Below, in pieces: positions 46,346 to 58,626 of a DNA stretch of 64,000 nucleotides. Source of the DNA: Oreohelix idahoensis (lineage: Eukaryota > Mollusca > Gastropoda > Stylommatophora > Oreohelicidae); contig JAMPIV010018788.1 in the NCBI GenBank assembly GCA_024509875.1, positions 1 through 64,000 on the forward strand. The letters are read 5' to 3'. Below the pieces are notes generated by a model. The model worked only from the letters and a program-made list of their open reading frames with translations. It made no database searches and was not told the origin of the DNA. The position numbers and the translations under genes are program-made. The first letter of the stretch is position 1; each line of letters starts with the position of its first letter.

Positions 46346-47425
46346 TGTGACAGTAAGTTAGTCATTCCAAGAAATCATACTAAGAAAGATAACTCATTAA
46401 AGATTTATTACTTTTAACTAAAACCGAAGATAGCTCGGAAAGTGAAAATTTGATATAAAACTAAATTGCTATTTATTAGAGAAACAGGCGATAACCGCAA
46501 CCTAGAAAAAATACAATAGAAGGAAGGAGAAAAAGGAGAGAAATAGCTTTCGGTAGATGCTGACCAATGACCGAGCTGGTTAATTGGGACACGCATGCTG
46601 TTACCGGCAGGTTTTCGCGGGCCTAAGTAGTCACAGATAAGAAGCCGAACGTGCCAGACGCATTTTTCTTACGCTGCAGATTTTGAGGATTTTTGAAATA
46701 AACTAAATGATGTTTTCATTTAGCATTTTCACAGTTCTAGTGTTTGATTTGTGCATTATTTCTAACAAGGAGAACAGTAACTAGAATGCCTCAAATATTC
46801 TATGATATTAGACATGTCAAGACAGTATGGCTTTTCGCAGATTGAGAAGCAAAATAATGGCTGTAAGTCTTCCTGTAGACAAATATGAAGAGTTGAACAG
46901 GCATGCAGAAGCACTAGAAATTTAGTAGGATATGAAATTTTTTTGATAAAATGAGAAACCGGATTGATTCACTGAAAACTGCAAGCATGCATTTATTCGC
47001 ACAAATGGTCTTGTAAGGGAAGAAATTACTAGTAGTTGACTCAGAGTGGTTCATATGAAGTCAGACGTCTATGCTGTATTATTAAGAGAAAACGTACAGT
47101 GATAGATGAATAAAGTATGCATGCTATTATTCTCTACACATACCTGTATAAAGATACTGTTATTAAAGTTTCACGCTGAGACCGCAGGCAGGTCGTCTCT
47201 CATTTACTTTGCCACATATATATGAAAGGAAGAAAGGTATGTCTGCTGGAAACTAATATTAATCTATCAACTGCTCCAAACCTAACCACCTTAGAGGATC
47301 AACACAGAACCTGGTAAACTCCCCTAAGTCTGTTAGAGAGAAATCTCCATCTCTAGCTTATAGGCTAGTCAACCAATCTACACTCTCTGATAAAACAGCA
47401 AACTCCATCACATTCCACGGCCACA
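46346..47425 (+). repeat. T2 5' LTR (about 1.08 kb)
   Basis: TGTGACAGTAAG to CACGGCCACA. Its end matches the T1 LTR end (CGGCCACA), and 47225-47400 aligns with 37110-37300. The start is set by similarity to T1 and the TG terminus; no second copy confirms it. Confidence 0.6.
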
Positions 47426-47559
47426 TAATACTCTATGTAGTACCGTGCCCAGTCCTAGGATTGAATAAGGAAAACACGGGGCGGTCACATGTTACTCTAT
47501 ATGGTGCCCGTGCCAGTCCTCTATAAGGAGCAGAAAAACGGATTAAGCAGTGACTAAAG

Positions 47560-48500
47560 ATGTACCAATTAACGGAGAGTGTCCAACAACTCAATGTAGA
47601 GCAACAACACCAACCACAGAATCAGCCTGCACATGCACAACCACTGCAGCCCCAAGTTCAACAGAATATGGAAGGATCCACAATGATAGCGCTACAGCGC
47701 ATTACTGACACCCTGCAGAATGTAGACCATCACGCAAAATTTACCCAAATCCGATCCATCATCCAACCGTTTAATAATGACAAGAAAAAAATTCAGAAGA
47801 TGGTTGGCCGACATCGACATATTTGCGTCAATAGCGGAAGCAGCTACTGATGCGGATAGAAAGAGAATTGCTTTTTTGAGCTCCGATTTATTACTGACCG
47901 ATTTTTTAATACGGAGGTCCCAGCTTTACCCCACGGAAACTTATGCGTCTCTTAAGAAGGAGCTGATCCAGCGATACGGCGAAATTGTAGACGACATGCA
48001 TGCCTGGTCAGTACTTCGCTGGATGAAACAAGAAAGAGATGAATCCGTTCAGTGTTTTGGGGACAGACTCCTCAACATGGCAGAGGAAGCGTTTTGTGGC
48101 GAGATGACAGCCACACCTGAAGTGGAAAGACAGTTGTTGGGGATATTTGTTGATGGCCTTACGGCAGACCACTTAAGATTACACCTATATAGAAAAGACA
48201 CGAAAACTATTGCTGAAACCATCCAAGCAGCATTCACGGAAGAAAATGTCGGCAGAAGATTCCACCAAAGAATAGGCAGAAAGCCCCGAATGGAACATAG
48301 AGACAATACTGAGCATGAACCCATGGAGGTTGACCATGCAAGGAGGCAATGGACTCGCCCACGACTCCATGATGATAGCCCTGCAACTACAGACCCCCCA
48401 CACAGAGGCCAAATGACGTTAATAATATCAATCCAAATGGATGCTTTACATGCGGTAGGTTCGGACATGGTTACAAGTCCTGCAGAGCAAATTACAATAA
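47560..48500 (+). pseudogene. T2 gag (capsid and CCHC nucleocapsid)
   Basis: The ATG at 47560 opens a Gln-rich N-terminus (QQLNVEQQHQPQNQPAHAQP). An indel in an A run near 47790 shifts the frame to 47777-48649, where the capsid reads FRRWLADIDIFASIAEAA, LKKELIQRYGEIVDD, FGDRLLNMAEEAF and FVDGLTADHLRLHL. Another shift near 48420 brings in the zinc knuckle CFTCGRFGHGYKSC (48442-48483, C-x2-C-x4-H-x4-C). The order and the EPMEVDHARRQW linker are typical of Ty3/Gypsy gag. Two frameshifts inactivate it. Confidence 0.85.
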
Positions 48501-48648
48501 TGCACCATTCAGAAGAGAGGGCGGTTACCAACCACAACAACCCGCACCACCCTGACGCGATTACACCAGACACCAGTACACCAGATGCACACCTCAGCCC
48601 CTCATGCGTCAGGGAAACGGACGCACCACTCGCTAAGCAGGACCGTTA

Positions 48649-49392
48649 ATGAGGGCAATCAACGTAGAAAATGGTCTAAAACAAAAGAAACAACACAGAA
48701 CAGAGTACAACAAGTGGGCCCATCCAAAAAAAATACATCATGAAGAAATGGTGAACGCTGGAACCAAAATACATCCAGACCCCAGTTCCTGCATCATGTC
48801 TATTCAGGGTCAGCAGTATATAGCACTGGTGGATATAGGAGCATCCATCAGCCTTATCAGGTACCAGCTATTCAAGAAAATTCTACATTTAGTAAGATTC
48901 CAACCGTCCAAAACACATTTAGCTTCAGTTACAGGACAAAGGTAGAAATCTATTGGAACTGCATGGGTGGAATTTTCCCTAGGTGAAACAACGTTTTAGC
49001 ACCCATTTATTATCAAAAAAGGAATGTCCAGAAATCATATTTTGCGGAGGGATTTTTTCAATAAGCATCAAGTAAGAATATACTATGACCTGCAGAAAAT
49101 CAGAGTGAAAAATGACTACATTGATCTCCAGGACGATATTCACATAGCTTCCCTGGTGAGACTCACAGCTCCTATAACGATAGCCCCGAACTCACTAATT
49201 GTAGCAAAGGGTAGAGTAAAAACTTCCGTGTATATCACACCAGGGCAGACGATTCAAGTACAGCCCCTAGCAGATGAATGCATCATAGACGATCCAATGT
49301 TATTAATCACAGAGGGAATCGCTGAAGTTTCTAAGTTTAGAGATTTTCCCATTATGATATTGAATACGTCAGAAAAACTACTACTATAAATA
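48649..49392 (+). pseudogene. T2 retropepsin-like protease
   Basis: The frame reads SCIMSIQGQQYIALVDIGAS, so the active-site D-T-G is changed to D-I-G. It continues through two TAG stops near 48945 and 48996 to GMSRNHILRRDFFNKHQVRI (the ILGxDFL-like flap end) and a beta-rich extension to 49389. The loss of Thr and the two stops show that it is dead. It continues by frameshift into NRGTIVAHVDM, the usual linker toward RT. Confidence 0.75.
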
Positions 49393-49403
49393 GGGGTACA
49401 ATT

Positions 49404-50385
49404 GTGGCACACGTAGATATGTCATCTTTAAGACAGTCTCCAGCTGATAGAGATTGTTCACAGTTTGCCTCACCCGCTCCTCCCAGACCTATCGCACGAA
49501 ATTACAGTACAACTAACCCAGAGATACAAAAAAAGAAAGGTTACCGCTACGGTAAAGAGAATAATCGGACCAACAACCCATACAGATGTAAGGAAAATCG
49601 CCGCAGCACGAGAAATGCCGGTCACAGTTATTCTGCACCACAGTCTGCCCCACTCAGACGTCCGATGATACAGAAACGAAATCATCCATACTTAAGAAAG
49701 AAAGAAAGAGTGATGCCACTGTGTGATCATGACTACAATCACTCATTTTTACGCCCCAATACACCAAGAGAGAAGATGAAGGGCTGTATGTCCGAGAGAG
49801 ACAGAGAAACAGAAATTGTCCTGCAAAGAGGATATCCTAAGCTACAGGATGGAGATACATGCCCCATGGAGTATCAATATAATGCAGAAAAATTTGGATA
49901 TGATGCAGTCCCAAAGCCAATTGAATATCCTGAGGAACAGGAAGAATTCTTGTACGACTCCACCACAGGAGGGTACTATAGCAACAAAGTTAGAAACAGT
50001 AAGAATGTAAAATTTTCGCCCACAGAAAGAAGACAGACAGCCCTATAGCACAAAAGAAAGGGATACAGTAAAGCACGCGGATAGGCGCAGTTACAAGAGC
50101 AATAACCAGAAGAAATGGCACAATAACGACCACCACAGTAATAATATAAGAAATGTATACACAGTGAATGCAGAGACCCATGAAAATGCACACAGCAGAT
50201 GGCAGAGGAGACAGTACCAAGCACAGCCCACATATCCTTCATATCCCAACAGAGAACAGCCCGACAACCCGAAAAGAAATGCGCCAAAGAATACCAAATA
50301 CCAGGAGCAGAAATTTTCACAAGATATAAGAAAAATTCCCCAGTATTACGGGAAAGACACAGAGAAATCAAGACATAGTTTGTGA
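49404..50385 (+). pseudogene. Basic Tyr/Arg/Asn-rich frame in the pol position of T2
   Basis: After the protease linker (NRGTIVAHVDMSSLRQ) the 214-codon frame becomes basic and low in hydrophobics: KKKGYRYGKENNRTNNPYRC, IQKRNHPYLRKKERVM, and an acidic patch PEEQEEFLYDSTTGGYY. A one-base shift at about 50040 continues it (YSTKERDTVKHADRRSYKS, RWQRRQYQAQPTYPSYP) to a stop at 50385. No RT motif appears. I do not recognise a family. The composition suggests an RNA-binding, possibly nucleocapsid-like, protein. Confidence 0.5.
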
Positions 50386-51010
50386 TATACCTATTTTTAT
50401 TTACTTGTGACGATATGATAAATTACTCATTAATGATAACTGGTCTTTCACTTGTATTCTATACAAAACAATCTACGCACATCTATTTTCGTTCTTGTTT
50501 TAGTGCATTTGGTACCAACATTAAAAATGTAATCGTAAAATTTGTTGTTACCAATACTTGTGTTTGTTTTAAATTAAATAATAAACTAAAGGAGACTCCA
50601 TAATACCACAATATGTTAGCAATGTCTTGATATGATAAGATTGTAAGCCTCATGTACAATCATACAAGAGCCGCTTCTTAGGACGTGAGCGGTGAACAGT
50701 AATTTTAATCTTTCATTGTCACATCAGTGACCGGCGGACAAAACTTGACGTTAAAATTAACATCATGTACCATGTTCTCACAGAAGGTCGGATGTAATAA
50801 ATCTTAGACGGTTGTGTCTCTCGCCTTGATGGTACATTATGATATGTTATTTCCTGTTCATCATTTGCCGTTAGGTTCCGACTTACAGAGTTGTCATCAT
50901 GCTCGCTTGGATACATCTTCATAATATTCATCAAACAGTTATCTATCTTTAGACATACGCAGACAGACAATTAGTTAGACATAAAACAAATATACAGTCA
51001 GACTGCTAGT
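50386..51010. other. Noncoding, nothing recognised
   Basis: AT-rich with no LTR partner for T2 and no protein-like frame. Confidence 0.35.
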
Positions 51011-51132
51011 GTGACAGATAGGCAGGCATTCAGACAGATAGGCAGGCATTCAGACAGATAGACAGGCATTCAGACAGATAGACAGACAATCAGACAGACA
51101 GACGGACAGTCAGATAGACAGACTGACAGTAA
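51011..51132. repeat. 20-bp tandem repeat
   Basis: About six units of the GATAGGCAGGCATTCAGACA type. The first two are identical and later units drift to GACAGACAGTCAGATA-like forms. Confidence 0.9.
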
Positions 51133-51647
51133 GGTTGGATACAAATGTAGTACAAAAAAATAAGCTAGTTAATTTACTCACAGGAATTAATGAAGGAATT
51201 TTCAAATGGAAATAGTAGACATGCAAATAAACAATATAAAAATTTTTAAATCAATTTTGATTGCCATTTAATTTATTTGGTTGGTGCTAGTCAAATATTT
51301 TAGCAATAGAAGTTATTTTGAAAACATAAATCATTTATTTCAATAATTTTTAAATAAAGCATGTGTTTAAATTGTGTGCATTTGATTTAAAACAATAAAA
51401 CTTTTAAGAGAAAGAAAATCCTTCGATCTTTGCTCCTTATATGTTTCTGTATCTTTTAATGAACTATCATAACATACTTCGACCTAAAAAAAATATATGG
51501 CTGGCTTAAAAGTCATGAACGTGCTAAAAAAAACATAACACACACATGTGACCGCTTGGCATACACTACAATTAATACGTGTTAAAAACCACATAATGAG
51601 AAATAACAACGTTAAAAGCAGTTAAGACATTTGTGCACAAAATACAG

Positions 51648-52250
51648 TGTCATGACAACTTCACGGCTTCGGGAAAGCTGTCCCAGAACAAAAAAATAGT
51701 AAGTGCATGTTTATTGAATGGAAAAATTTGAGAGAAGTTGCCAGTCATGGTTTTTTCCGTTGCTAAAGTCGAAATAACAGAAAGTCGTGTGCAAAAAGGT
51801 CGAAAAGCTGAGAAGAGCGTGTGCAAATGTTGATGTTTGGTGCCGAGTGAAAAATAAAGCATCGTGTGAAAATTGGCGGGAAAAAAGAGTGGGCTGTATA
51901 TAAAGAAGAGACGTGGGCGATTGACAGGATCCAGGGCTTGTACAGATTTTAGGAGTCTTTAGGCGAGAGAATTTTTACAGAACTTCGTCTTTGAGACTAT
52001 CAAGACAAGTTGTATTTTTTTAACTTGTCAAGTTAGACCAGTATATTTTAAGTAGACAAGTTTGTGTTTTACTCTATTAGATAGATTATTTCTGTGGATT
52101 TCCATTTTCATTTTGTTTTGGATATTCACTACTTTGGGTAAGAAAGAAATAAGTGCTTCATTATTGTGTCAATAACATTGCTGTTCCAATCACGTTAATA
52201 AACTATATTTTATTTTTTCTACATTGCTGAGTTTTCGATGGAATATTACA
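51648..52250 (+). promoter_or_regulatory. Probable LTR with TATA box and polyadenylation signal
   Basis: It begins TGTCATGACAAC and ends ATTACA, with TTGGATACTTTGACATAAC, a possible primer site, two bases on. TATATAAAG is at 51897-51905 and AATAAA at 52197-52202, about 295 bases apart, giving the U3-R-U5 layout of an LTR. TACAG occurs at both ends (51643-51647, 52247-52251), but then the end would not be CA. No internal region or partner LTR was found. It could instead be a host promoter. Confidence 0.4.
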
Positions 52251-52763
52251 GTTGGATACTTTGACATAACCACTATACAAGACATTGCTTTTCACTAACC
52301 ATAAAAAAGGGTACGAACGAACTCTGGGAAGGAAGAATAAAACAAGGTCAACAATTACCAACTCAGGCGCACAGACCTGTAACGACTTGAAACAAGAAAC
52401 GTACAAGAGTTAGCGCTCTTCAAAATATTTACCTGCGGTCAACCATTAACAGAAACTGACCCAGTCAGCTGACAGACACACACACATTCTTTCATTGATG
52501 CCGTAAACACAGCTACGGCTACACAATACTATTTGATGCCGCGACCTGCGCCCAAATAGCTGCACGGTCACACACACAATCGAAGTTAAATTAAGTGACA
52601 ACATTTTGTTATTGTACCCCCACGGGACGATATCTAAGACAGAATAAAGGGACAACAATTCTGTGAACAACATTTCTAACGGCTATTTCAATCTGTTCTT
52701 CTATATGGATCTGTTAATGCGCAGAATCTTGTATTCTTTCCCAGGTTCTTATGTGTGTTAGTA
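52251..52763. other. Noncoding, nothing recognised
   Basis: Between the LTR-like block and the mariner left end. No repeat or coding signal seen. Confidence 0.35.
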
Positions 52764-52973
52764 CAAGGGGCTTGACATAAGTCTTGGTCCTGACCATGAA
52801 GGACCATGAAGGAGTCACAGGAGGAAGATGAAACTTGGCACATTTAAAGTTCATCATATTTGCACTGAATGTGTGAAGTACGTTTTTGTTTCTTTAATGG
52901 ATTTTCCCGCTACGGTGCACGGCGCAATGTACCCTATTGACCGGATCTGCTGTTCCAAAGATTTGACAAAACA

Positions 52974-53640
52974 ATGGAAAAGAAGGAGGCCACAGCTGTG
53001 ATAAAATTTCTGATGTTTCAGGGAAAAACACCTACAGAAATACACAGGGAGATGGAACCAGTGTTTCGTGATTCTTGTCCTTCATATACTTCGGTAAAAA
53101 GCTGGTGTCAACAGTTTAAGTGCGGCCGCTCAAATGTTGCTGATCTGCCAAGATCTGGTAGACCAGCCTCAGAGCGCAACGATGAAAATGCAACAAGAGT
53201 GAAGAAAATCATTGACCAGGATAGAAAAATGACAATTGTGGAGATAGCTTGTAGGATAAAACTGAATGAAAGAACAGTTTATAGAATTTTATATAACAGG
53301 AAAGTTGTGACCAGGAAACGATGGATAACGCGCACTAGAAATCTTCCTTTTTTGCAAGACAACGCGCCCTCTTACAAAGCACGATTTGAATATTGAAATT
53401 CATCCACACCTACCAAATTCACCAGATTTGGCCCCATCAGACTTTTTTCTATTCCCAAATCTTAAAAAACAGCTAAAAGGAAATCATTTTGACAGCGATG
53501 AAGAAGTTATACTGGCATGTGATGACTGGTTTAGTTAGAAAAATAGGGTGTTTAACTCCCAAGGTCTTTTCAAGGTCAAACCGAGATGGCAGAAGTGTGT
53601 CAATTCAGACGGTGGCTATATTGAAAAGGAATAAACACTA
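52974..53640 (+). pseudogene. mariner transposase, internally deleted
   Basis: The ATG at 52974 starts the DNA-binding half: FLMFQGKTPTEIHREMEPVF, YTSVKSWCQQFKCGRSNVAD, LPRSGRPASERND and MTIVEIACRIKLNERTVYRI, the two helix-turn-helix units of mariner. At about 53340 it jumps to the catalytic end FLQDNAPSYKAR, losing the first catalytic Asp and surrounding sequence. After a stop at 53396 another frame keeps SPDLAPSDFFLFPNLKKQLK, the DD34D-type third motif. It cannot cut DNA, but the binding domain is nearly whole. Confidence 0.9.
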
Positions 53641-53684
53641 TACAAAATTTCAGCTCTCTGTGACATGTCCTTCATGGTCAGGCC

Positions 53685-56069
53685 TGTGGTGAAGTGGGAT
53701 GTTATAAATATTTATAGGGGACTTAGTGTACTGACTGAGATCAGCTGTGAAGGTATCTATATCTAATAAGAGTAGTGTATTATATATAACCTTACTTGCT
53801 GCCACATATGTATACCTCAGTCAGAATTATTCTGGAATAGTGTGATGACTACGTTATATGTCTAGGGTATGTGTAGGATGAAGTGTAAGTCATAACAACA
53901 ACAGACAGATAAACAATTTAATTTATTCCACCACACTTGACAACACTGTGACACTCACATACATAAAACACTCTACAATGATATCTTAAAGGAGTCACTG
54001 ATAACTTTTCAAATAACAATATGTATTCATTGCTGTCATGAATGAATATGTGTCCTGATTCAAATAAAAGGAACCAGGAATCACAATCAATTTTAATTAC
54101 AAGTTATATGTACAGAATTTATTAATATGAATCTTGTAGTGACATCTATTTTTAATAGTATCCTATGTGTTTTAGTTGTGTAGTAGTAATATGAGGTAAT
54201 ACTGGTTTTGTTTTGTTCAAGCTCTGTTGGTATTTGTCATCATGACTTCAATAGTTTGTCTTTATTGGAACTAGTATTGGAGATGTTCTCAGTTCCTGAT
54301 ATTAAAACAATTAAATTCCCCTCTTAATTGTATTTTACACTGTCATTTTAAGATGGGGGTACATAATGTTGAGCTCAGCTGGCCACATCAGCTTATCTTG
54401 CGTGATGGCGGCAGGAAAAGACTCCTCTGCTCGATTTCTCCCCTGGGCTCTGGAGACACCTCACTGATAGCTAAATGGACCAAGGAGTATGCTGCTCAAT
54501 AACGTTAAGACCACAGTCCCTGAAAACAAGAAGGATGTACCTTCTACGTCATAACTAATTTATACTCTCTTTTTACACTGAGCACAATACATCACAAACA
54601 TTGAGTTCAGAGCGTTAGGCCAACTGTCAGCTTCATCTGAAATACTTTATACCAGTATTTCCCTCCCTAATGGTTACTACGCCTCTGCAATTCCAGCATT
54701 ATTTCTGTCTAATCAATAATCTAGGTGTCAGTGTACTGTTTGGCCATTCCATGCAGTTTTACTTTCCTCCGACACCTTCTGTTCAGGCTGGAGCATTATA
54801 GGCTTTACATCATGTTCGCTACTGAACTACACATATATACAGGCATAAATTAACAATTTACATTCAATTTTCATTAAAAGATATTGAATATTTCAAACCT
54901 ACCACAATTCATGGAAATACACAGATACGTTGACTAGCAATGAATTCTGGCACAAATACTGGCACAAATTCCCATCTGCTTATGTTCCAGGCTTTTATTT
55001 AGCAAAAATATGAGCTGGCTTCAACGCACTGTTGCTTCATCAAGCTTATTTGAACTAGTGGTCTCGAACTAACGCTCTGAATTGTGTATATTCGCCGCTC
55101 TAACCAATGAAACCACGTCTCCACATCTTTTCAAAAAAATACCCCTTCTATTCGTTTCCCATAACAACGCAAGATAGTATTTATAGCCCGACCAATCGTG
55201 TTTAGTCTTATATTTGTTGCGCTCCAATCAATTAGGAGTTAACATGGTAGGCTATTTCCGTAACGTAAGGTTTTTTCAAACACGTTATAAAAAAATTTTA
55301 GGAGCAGAAATGATTTCATGCTGTCAGGCATCCCCACTATTTTATTTTGGTTATAATTTATTAATTCCTAGACTATTTGCGTAACGTTTTACATATTCTT
55401 TGTCAGCAAGCCCTAAGGAACCCAAATATACAAATTTAAAAGAGCTAAGTGGCTGCGTTCAAAATATGCAATTTCTTTTACCTCCTGTTTCGAAGATGTG
55501 CTGTCTGGGTACTGTAATGTTTTCAAACGTAAACCCATCTAATGTTATCTTTTCTAATAAGCGTTTTTCAAGATTTTAAAACCTAACTCTGGGAAGGATA
55601 GTGAATTTTATCACTGTCGATTTGAAATAAAGTTAGTGCATGTGGCCTTACACGCGTGATGGCAGCAATTGTGTATCGCGCGACGCGTGTTTAGTGTTGC
55701 ACGTGTTCGGCTTTCTGCCTCTCCCTTCTCTCTATCCTTTAGTCCATCTGTTCGTTCGTTTTGGTAACGTAGTATAATTAATGTTAGGATTAATTTAGGT
55801 CATTACGCAGTGTGCCTCTCAATGTTTTTCTTAGAAATGCAATACCCGTTTTAATGTGTTTTGGAAACGCTTGTATTTATGCAGTGGCTTATATTTAACG
55901 TGGAAACGTTACAATTTGCAGACGAAGCATAAAACAAAGGGGGATTTCGAGTACATTCTTTGTGACAGCACTGTTATTTTACCATTGCTCTTTTCTTTAT
56001 TAGAATTTATTTGTTAGGCTTTATATTTACCTGATAATTTATATATGTGGATTAGAATATTTCACGACA
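53685..56069 (-). repeat. Solo LTR of the G1/G4 family (2385 bp)
   Basis: Flanked by AGGCC at 53680-53684 and 56070-56074. Minus strand TGTCGTGAAATATTC to ACCACA. Its left 360 bases match 62234-62600 (G4), and its ends match the G1 LTR. No internal coding is present, so recombination between two LTRs probably removed the body. It includes a tRNA-like SINE at 55059-55122. Confidence 0.85.
55059..55122 (-). mobile_element. tRNA-like SINE head inside the solo LTR
   Basis: On the minus strand: an A box in TTGGTTAGAGCGGCGA (about 55106-55091) and a B box in GTTAGTTCGAGACC (about 55074-55061), 33 bases apart as in a tRNA gene. The flanks do not form a full acceptor stem and a longer body follows toward 54960, so a SINE is more likely than a functional tRNA. 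Confidence 0.65.
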
Positions 56070-56433
56070 AGGCCCAAGACTTATGTCAAGCCCCTTGTAT
56101 ATACCAATTCAGTTGGTGTGTAAAAGTAAATCTCAATGTACAATTATATAGACATGAATCCTGAAATTCGTTTGAACTCACTTAATAAATGTGTATATAA
56201 TGTCTTGTCTTTGGCCCTTGACTACATGAGCGTAAAGAAATATAAAGTGACCGCCGTTAAAATGATATGTAAGAGTAAGTAGAAAAAAAATTATGGAACA
56301 ATGGTTATCAATAAACCTTCTACATACAAAATGTATACTAAATGTAAACTCTTTATTTATAAACTGTGTAAACATATAATAATAATAATTTATTTAAAAC
56401 TCAAGAAGGCACAATAACTTAAACAATTACAAA

Positions 56434-56765
56434 AGTCAGAATTATTAAAAACTCAGTTACATATGTCAGAATTATTAAAAACTCAGTTATACATGTCAGA
56501 ATTATTGAAAACTCAGTTACACATGGCAGAATTATTAAAAACTCAGTTACACATGTCAGAATTATTAAAAACTCAGTTACATATGTCAGAATTATTAAAA
56601 CTCAGTTACACGTGTCAGAATTATTAAAAACTCAGTTACATATGTCATAATTATTAAAAACTCAGTTACATATGTCAGAATTATTAAACACTCAGTTACA
56701 TATATCAGAATTATTAAAAACTCAGTTACATATATCAGAATTATTGAAAACTTAGTTACAAATGT
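56434..56765. repeat. 30-bp minisatellite
   Basis: Eleven units of the GTCAGAATTATTAAAAACTCAGTTACATAT type, with single-base variants and one 29-base unit near 56586. Confidence 0.95.
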
Positions 56766-56825
56766 CATGTACCGTTTATAGAATGAATGTCAGTACTCAT
56801 GCTCCGGCGGGGGCTAGAGGTATTT

Positions 56826-58626
56826 ATGTAAGTTGTAAGTTGAAGTGAGTGAATGTTAAGTTTGACTGTGGGCATGAATGTATTAGTAGTTGTAAGTTGT
56901 GAGTTGAAGTGAGTGAATGTTAAGTTTGACTGTGGACAAGAATAAATTAGTAGCAGTAAGTTGTAAGTTGTGAGTTGAAGTAAGTGAATGTTAAGTTTGA
57001 CTGTGGGCATGAATGTATTAGTAGCAGTAAGTTGTGAGCTGAAGTGAGTGAATGTTATGTTTGACTGTGGACATGAATAAATTAGTAGCAGTAAGTTGTA
57101 AGTTGAAGTGAGTGAATGTTAAGTTTGACTGTGGGCATGAATGTATTAGTAGCAGTAAGTTGTGAGTTGAAGTCAGTGAATGTTATGTTTGACTGTGGAC
57201 ATGAAAAAATTAGTAGCAGTAAGTTGTAAGTTGTGAGTTGAAGTGAGTGAATGTTAAGTTTGACTGTGAGCATGAATGTATTAGTAGCAGTAAGTTGTGA
57301 GTTGAAGTGAGTGAATGTTAAGTTTGACTGTGGGCATGAATGTATTAGTAGCAGTAAGTTGTGAGTTGAAGTGAGTGAATGTTAAGCTTGACTGTGGGCA
57401 TGAATGTATTAGTAGCAGTAAGTTGTGAGTTGAAGTGAGTGAATGTTAAGTTTGACTGTGGGCTTGAATGAATTAGTAGCAGTAAGTTGTGAGTTGAAGT
57501 GAGTGAATGTTAAGTTTGACTGTGGGCATGAATGTATTAGTAGCAGTAAGTTGTGAGTTGAAGTGAGTGAATGTTAAGTTTGACTGTGGGCTTAAATGAA
57601 TTAGTAGCAGTAAGTTGTGAGTTGAAGTGAGTGAATGTTAAGTTTGACTGTGGACATAAATGAATTAGCAGCAGTAAGTTGTGAGTTGAAGTGAGTGAAT
57701 GTTAAGTTTGACTGTGGGCATGAATGTATTAGTAGCAATAAGTTGTGAGTTGAAGTGAGTGAAGGTTAAGTTTGACTGTGGGCATGAATATATTAGTAGC
57801 AGTAAGTTGTGAGTTAAAGTGAGTGAATGTTAAGTTTGACTGTGGGCATGAATGTATTAGTAGCAGTAAGTTGTGAGTTGAAGTGAGTGAATGTTATGTT
57901 TGACTGTGGACATGAAAAAATTAGTAGCAGTAAGTTGTAAGTTGTGAGTTGAAGTGAGTGAATGTTAAGTTTGACTGTGGGCTTAAATGAATTAGTAGCA
58001 GTAAGTTGTGAGTTGAAGTGAGTGAATGTTAAGTTTGACTGTGGGCATGAATGTATTAGTAGCAATAAGTTGTGAGTTGAAGTGAGTGAAGGTTAAGTTT
58101 GACTGTGGGCATGAATATATTAGTAGCAGTAAGTTGTGAGTTGAAGTGAGTGAATGTTAAGTTTGACTGTGGGCATGAATGTACTAGTAGCAGTAAGTTG
58201 TGAGTTGAAGTCAGTGAATGTTAAGTTTGACTGTGGGCATGAATGTATTAGTAGCAGTAAGTTGTGAGTTGAAGTGAGTGAATGTTAAGTTTGACTGTGG
58301 GCATGAATGTATTAGTAGCAGTAAGTTGTGAGTTGAAGTGAGTGAATGTTAAGTTTGACTGTGGGCTTGAATGAATTAGTAGCAGTAAGTTGTGAGTTGA
58401 AGTGAGTGAATGTTAAGTTTGACTGTGGGCATGAATGTATTAGTAGCAGTAAGTTGTGAGTTGAAGTGAGTGAATGTTAAGTTTGACTGTAGGCTTGAAT
58501 AAATTAGTAGCAGTAAGTTGTGAGTTGAAGTGAGTGAATGTTAAGTGTGACGGTGGGCTTGAATGAATTAGTAGCAGTAAGTTGTGAGTTGAAGTGAGTG
58601 AATGTTAAGTTTGACTGTGGGCATGA
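56826..58626. repeat. 64-bp minisatellite, main block
   Basis: About 28 units containing GTAAGTTGTGAGTTGAAGTG and AATGTTAAGTTTGACTGTGG. Variants include GGGCATGAATGTATT, GGGCTTGAATGAATT and GACATGAAAAAATT, and some units have an extra 11 bases (GTAAGTTGTAA). Because 64 is not a multiple of three, frames inside (CPQSNLTFTHFNSQL type) are repeat artefacts. Confidence 0.96.

Larger units (their letters stand above)
46346..50385 (+). mobile_element. T2: gag-protease LTR element related to T1, RT absent
   Basis: The 5' LTR is followed by a duplicated primer-site region, gag, protease and a long basic frame where RT is expected. LTR and leader are related to T1. No RT, RNase H, integrase or 3' LTR was found before unrelated sequence after 50385, so the element is either 3'-truncated or a non-autonomous type. 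Confidence 0.75.
52764..56097 (+). mobile_element. mariner transposon split by a solo LTR
   Basis: Inverted ends CAAGGGGCTTGACATAAGTC at 52764 and the exact complement ending at 56097 match over 24 bases. TA flanks both sides (52762-52763, 56098-56099). Removing the LTR at 53685-56069 and one AGGCC restores the right inverted repeat and its inner part (CTTCATGGTCAGG..), which mirrors the left inner part near 52790. The intact mariner would be under 1 kb because the transposase is also deleted internally. Confidence 0.9.

Noticed and set aside
51011..51132. CRISPR-like regular repeat
   Set aside because: A 20-bp direct tandem repeat without spacers in a eukaryotic genome.
55059..55122. Functional tRNA gene
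   Set aside because: The A and B boxes fit, but no clear acceptor stem or anticodon arm could be paired, and a SINE body follows.
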